Positions 5,841 to 7,195 of a DNA stretch of 7,195 bases are shown here, piece after piece (position 1 is the stretch's first letter; each line of letters begins with the position of its first letter). The notes under the pieces are model-generated. The model was not told the origin of the DNA. It ran no database searches and saw only the letters and a list, made by a program, of their open reading frames with translations. The position numbers and the translations under genes were made by a program. The stretch comes from an uncultured Pseudorhodobacter sp. (GTDB lineage Bacteria; Pseudomonadota; Alphaproteobacteria; Rhodobacterales; Rhodobacteraceae), in NCBI GenBank assembly GCA_945952425.1, contig CAMFIX010000149.1:1-7195 (forward strand), given 5' to 3'.

Positions 5841-6494
5841 ATGGAACGGGCCTTGGTGCTGGGGGCGACGGGCGGGATCGGCGGGGCGGTGGTGCGGGCG
5901 CTGCAGGCGCGGGGCGTGGCGGTCACCGGGCTGTCGCGGCGCGATGGGCTGGACGTGACGGACGAGGCCTCGGTCGCGGCGACGCTCGGGGCCTTGAGCC
6001 CGGGGTTCGACCTGGTGCTGATCGCCACGGGCGCCTTGGGTCCGCGGCCGGAAAAGAGCCTGCGCGCCATCGAGCCCGCGGCGATGGCCGCCCAGTTCGC
6101 GCTGAATGCGACGGGGCCGATCCTGGTGGTGAAACATGGTCTGCGGCTTTTGCCGCGCGACCGGCCGACGCACCTGGTCGCGCTTTCGGCCCGGGTGGGG
6201 TCGATCGGCGACAATCGTTCGGGCGGCTGGTATGGCTATCGTGCCGCCAAGGCCGCGCTGAACCAGCTGATGCGCTCGGCCGCCATCGAGGTCGCCCGCA
6301 CCCATCCGCGCGCCTGCCTCCTGGCGCTGCATCCCGGCACCGTCGACACTGCCCTGACCGCCCCCCATCGCGGCAGCCATCCCGCCATGAGCCCCGATGC
6401 GGCCGCCGATCGCCTTCTGGCGGTCGTCGCGGCGCAAGGCCCGGGCGAGACGGGGCGATTCGTCGATTGGCAGGGCGAATCGGTGCCCTGGTAG
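5841..6494 (+). CDS. Short-chain dehydrogenase/reductase (C-factor-like SDR)
   Basis: Probable cytoplasmic NAD(P)-dependent oxidoreductase of the classical short-chain dehydrogenase family; its substrate cannot be read from sequence. The 217 residues form one Rossmann domain. They include the nucleotide-binding loop LGATGGIGG (7-15), an acidic/Arg stretch after beta-2 (LSRRDGLDV, 31-39), Asn89 in FALNATGPI, the catalytic YRAAK (Tyr133, Lys137) with Ser116 or Ser121 as candidate third catalytic residue, and the post-catalytic HPGTVDT (164-170). The motif after Asn89 and the block GWYGYRAAKAALNQL resemble the C-factor (CsgA-like) subgroup, which is somewhat shorter than typical 250-residue SDRs. 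A GAGGGAGG site lies about 6 nt before the ATG. The gene runs away from leuA and seems monocistronic; nothing ties it to leucine synthesis. Confidence 0.93.
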   Translation: MERALVLGATGGIGGAVVRALQARGVAVTGLSRRDGLDVTDEASVAATLGALSPGFDLVLIATGALGPRPEKSLRAIEPAAMAAQFALNATGPILVVKHGLRLLPRDRPTHLVALSARVGSIGDNRSGGWYGYRAAKAALNQLMRSAAIEVARTHPRACLLALHPGTVDTALTAPHRGSHPAMSPDAAADRLLAVVAAQGPGETGRFVDWQGESVPW

Positions 6495-6498
6495 GGGT

Positions 6499-6548
6499 TC
6501 GGACCGAAGTCGGAAAAGCGGGTCGGAAAGGCTCGGACCTTGGTCGGA
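6499..6548 (+). repeat. Five TCGGA units at helical spacing
   Basis: TCGGA occurs at 6499, 6510, 6523, 6533 and 6544, so successive starts are 11, 13, 10 and 11 bp apart, close to one DNA turn each. It begins 5 bp after the dehydrogenase stop. Two units are part of TTCGGACC/CTCGGACC and three of GTCGGAA. The array could be a phased protein-binding site or a degenerate tandem repeat; no known element is recognised. Confidence 0.45.
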
Positions 6549-6575
6549 AGATCGCGGCGGCAAGGGTCGTAAACT

Positions 6576-6624
6576 GGGGTTTATGCCGGGTTAGGGCAGG
6601 AGGCACCCCGCAATCTTAAACCTC
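6576..6624 (+). other. Inverted repeat that could fold as a branched RNA
   Basis: GGGGTTTA (6576-6583) can pair with TAAACCTC (6617-6624), 8 bp with one wobble. Just inside it, TGCC (6584-6587) can pair with GGCA (6595-6598) around a 7-nt loop. The fold fits neither a standard terminator nor a riboswitch class I recognise. It might belong to the 3' end of the dehydrogenase transcript or to a small RNA. Confidence 0.25.
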
Positions 6625-6867
6625 AGACGAATTTCCCCCGGCCGCGGCAGCCGCCAGATTGAGCCCATCGCCACGGCAATCCCGCCGCGGCTCTTCCCTG
6701 CCGGCCCGAAAGGAGACCCGGACCCGCCACGAGACCGGCGGCGGCGCAAACTGTCCCCGCCCGAAAGGGCCGCGCTGCCGAACCCCGGTCTTGTCCCGCC
6801 TCGCCCGACGCCTCTGGCTGATGCGCCCCCCAGCGCTGTCCCCCAGCCGAGGCCTGCCCGGGCGGGG

Positions 6868-6890
6868 CGGACCTTCCCCCCGGGGGTCCG
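6868..6890 (+). other. GC-rich hairpin upstream of the PepSY-like gene
   Basis: CGGACC (6868-6873) pairs with GGTCCG (6885-6890), with further C/G pairing inside (CCC 6876-6878 with GGG 6882-6884). It ends 35 bp before the next ATG and has no T-tract, so it would be a structured 5' untranslated element rather than a terminator, if it is transcribed with that gene. Confidence 0.3.
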
Positions 6891-6925
6891 GCCTGACGGC
6901 CCTGCAACGTTCGAAAGGTACGACG

Positions 6926-7195
6926 ATGAAGAAATTTTTCCTGCTTTCCGCGGGCCTGGTGCTGACGGCCACGGCCTCTTTCGCAGCGGTCACGGCCAGC
7001 CAGTTGGCGGCCAGCTACCAGGCCGACGGCTTCACCGCCATCGAGGTGACGACCGGCGCCACCCAGATCAAGGTCGAGGCGGTGAAGTCCGGCCAGAAGC
7101 TGGAAGTGGTCTATGACATCGCGACGGGCACCATCCTCAGCCAGGAGCAGAAGCCTGCCAAGGCGCGGGACGCCGAGGACCGCACGGTCGAGGTC
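6926..7195 (+). CDS. Small secreted PepSY-like protein, 3' end missing
   Basis: I translated this frame by hand; 90 codons are open to the window edge. The N-terminus is a clear Sec signal peptide: MKKFF, a hydrophobic core (LLSAGLVLTATA), and a signal-peptidase I site after SFA (about residue 20), giving a periplasmic mature protein beginning AVTASQL. Residues 25-75 resemble a PepSY-type repeat, with a helix (ASQLAASYQADGFTAIEV), then a strand pair (TQIKVEAVKSG and KLEVVYD) and the turn IATGTILSQE. PepSY domains are small extracytoplasmic modules found alone or with proteases, often assumed to bind or inhibit peptidases; the function here is unknown. AAAGG ends 7 nt before the ATG. Codons 76 onward become charged (KPAKARDAEDR), suggesting a polar tail. 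Confidence 0.85.
   Translation, partial: MKKFFLLSAGLVLTATASFAAVTASQLAASYQADGFTAIEVTTGATQIKVEAVKSGQKLEVVYDIATGTILSQEQKPAKARDAEDRTVEV

Larger units (their letters stand above)
6495..6925. other. Non-coding spacer between the dehydrogenase and the PepSY-like gene
   Basis: This is about 430 bp with no convincing gene on either strand; the open frames here have no ribosome-binding site and no recognisable protein signal. From left to right it holds a phased TCGGA repeat directly after the dehydrogenase stop, an AT-richer patch with a long-range inverted repeat (6576-6624), a very GC-rich part with the 10-bp sequence GCCCGAAAGG twice (6704-6713 and 6759-6768), and a hairpin at 6868-6890 before the next gene. 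The second GCCCGAAAGG forms a GAAA-tetraloop stem (GCCC-GAAA-GGGC, 6759-6770). No T-tract terminator and no clear promoter are visible. Confidence 0.5.

Noticed and set aside
3956..6619. Plus-strand open frame of 887 codons antisense to leuA and running into the dehydrogenase gene
   Set aside because: It is the mirror of leuA's GC-biased codon pattern, rich in His/Arg/Gly/Ala, has no domain or ribosome-binding signal, and overlaps two clear genes.
6604..6740. Possible cobalamin riboswitch, from CCCCGCAA and GAGACC-like words
   Set aside because: The conserved boxes are not all present and not in the required order; no matching fold was found, and the downstream gene is not a cobalamin-related function.
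6616..6993. Minus-strand frame of 125 codons in the right-hand spacer
   Set aside because: Its start lies inside the signal-peptide region of the plus-strand PepSY-like gene, and its Arg/Gly/Pro composition looks like translated non-coding GC-rich DNA.

Overview
The window looks like chromosomal DNA from a GC-rich alphaproteobacterium, most likely of the Rhodobacterales/Rhodobacteraceae. The MreB, MreC, MreD and 2-isopropylmalate synthase sequences read like that group's proteins, and the mreB-mreC-mreD-mrdA order is the conserved rod-shape cluster. The assignment rests on recognition of protein sequence and gene order, not on a database search.

Right to left on the minus strand: leuA (first enzyme of leucine biosynthesis, stop at 3953) is preceded by a 5' leader containing a short, leucine-rich ORF (5593-5676) and mutually exclusive RNA helices. 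A strong hairpin follows the leuA stop. A 327-bp spacer with repeated TTCGAA elements comes next, then the tightly packed operon mreB (2588-3625), mreC (1583-2578), mreD (1036-1575) and mrdA/PBP2 (truncated at the left window edge at base 1). The gaps are 9 and 7 nt, followed by a 4-nt ATGA overlap, so these genes are almost certainly cotranscribed. Together they build the elongasome: MreB filaments under the inner membrane, MreC/MreD as the membrane and periplasmic link, and PBP2 as the transpeptidase that cross-links side-wall peptidoglycan.

On the plus strand, divergent from leuA, lies a short-chain dehydrogenase of the C-factor-like type (5841-6494). A GC-rich non-coding stretch of about 430 bp follows, with a phased TCGGA repeat and several inverted repeats. 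The start of a small secreted PepSY-like protein (6926 onward) is cut by the right edge.

The most interesting element is the leuA leader. A 27-codon ORF with 8 Leu codons, including CTG CTT CTT CTT, ends inside an 11-bp helix. That helix competes with an 8-bp helix covering most of the leuA Shine-Dalgarno sequence. No U-tract follows, so this looks like leucine-responsive attenuation acting on translation rather than a classical intrinsic terminator. A TATAGT element 8 nt before the leader ATG suggests that the leader peptide may be translated from a leaderless transcript.
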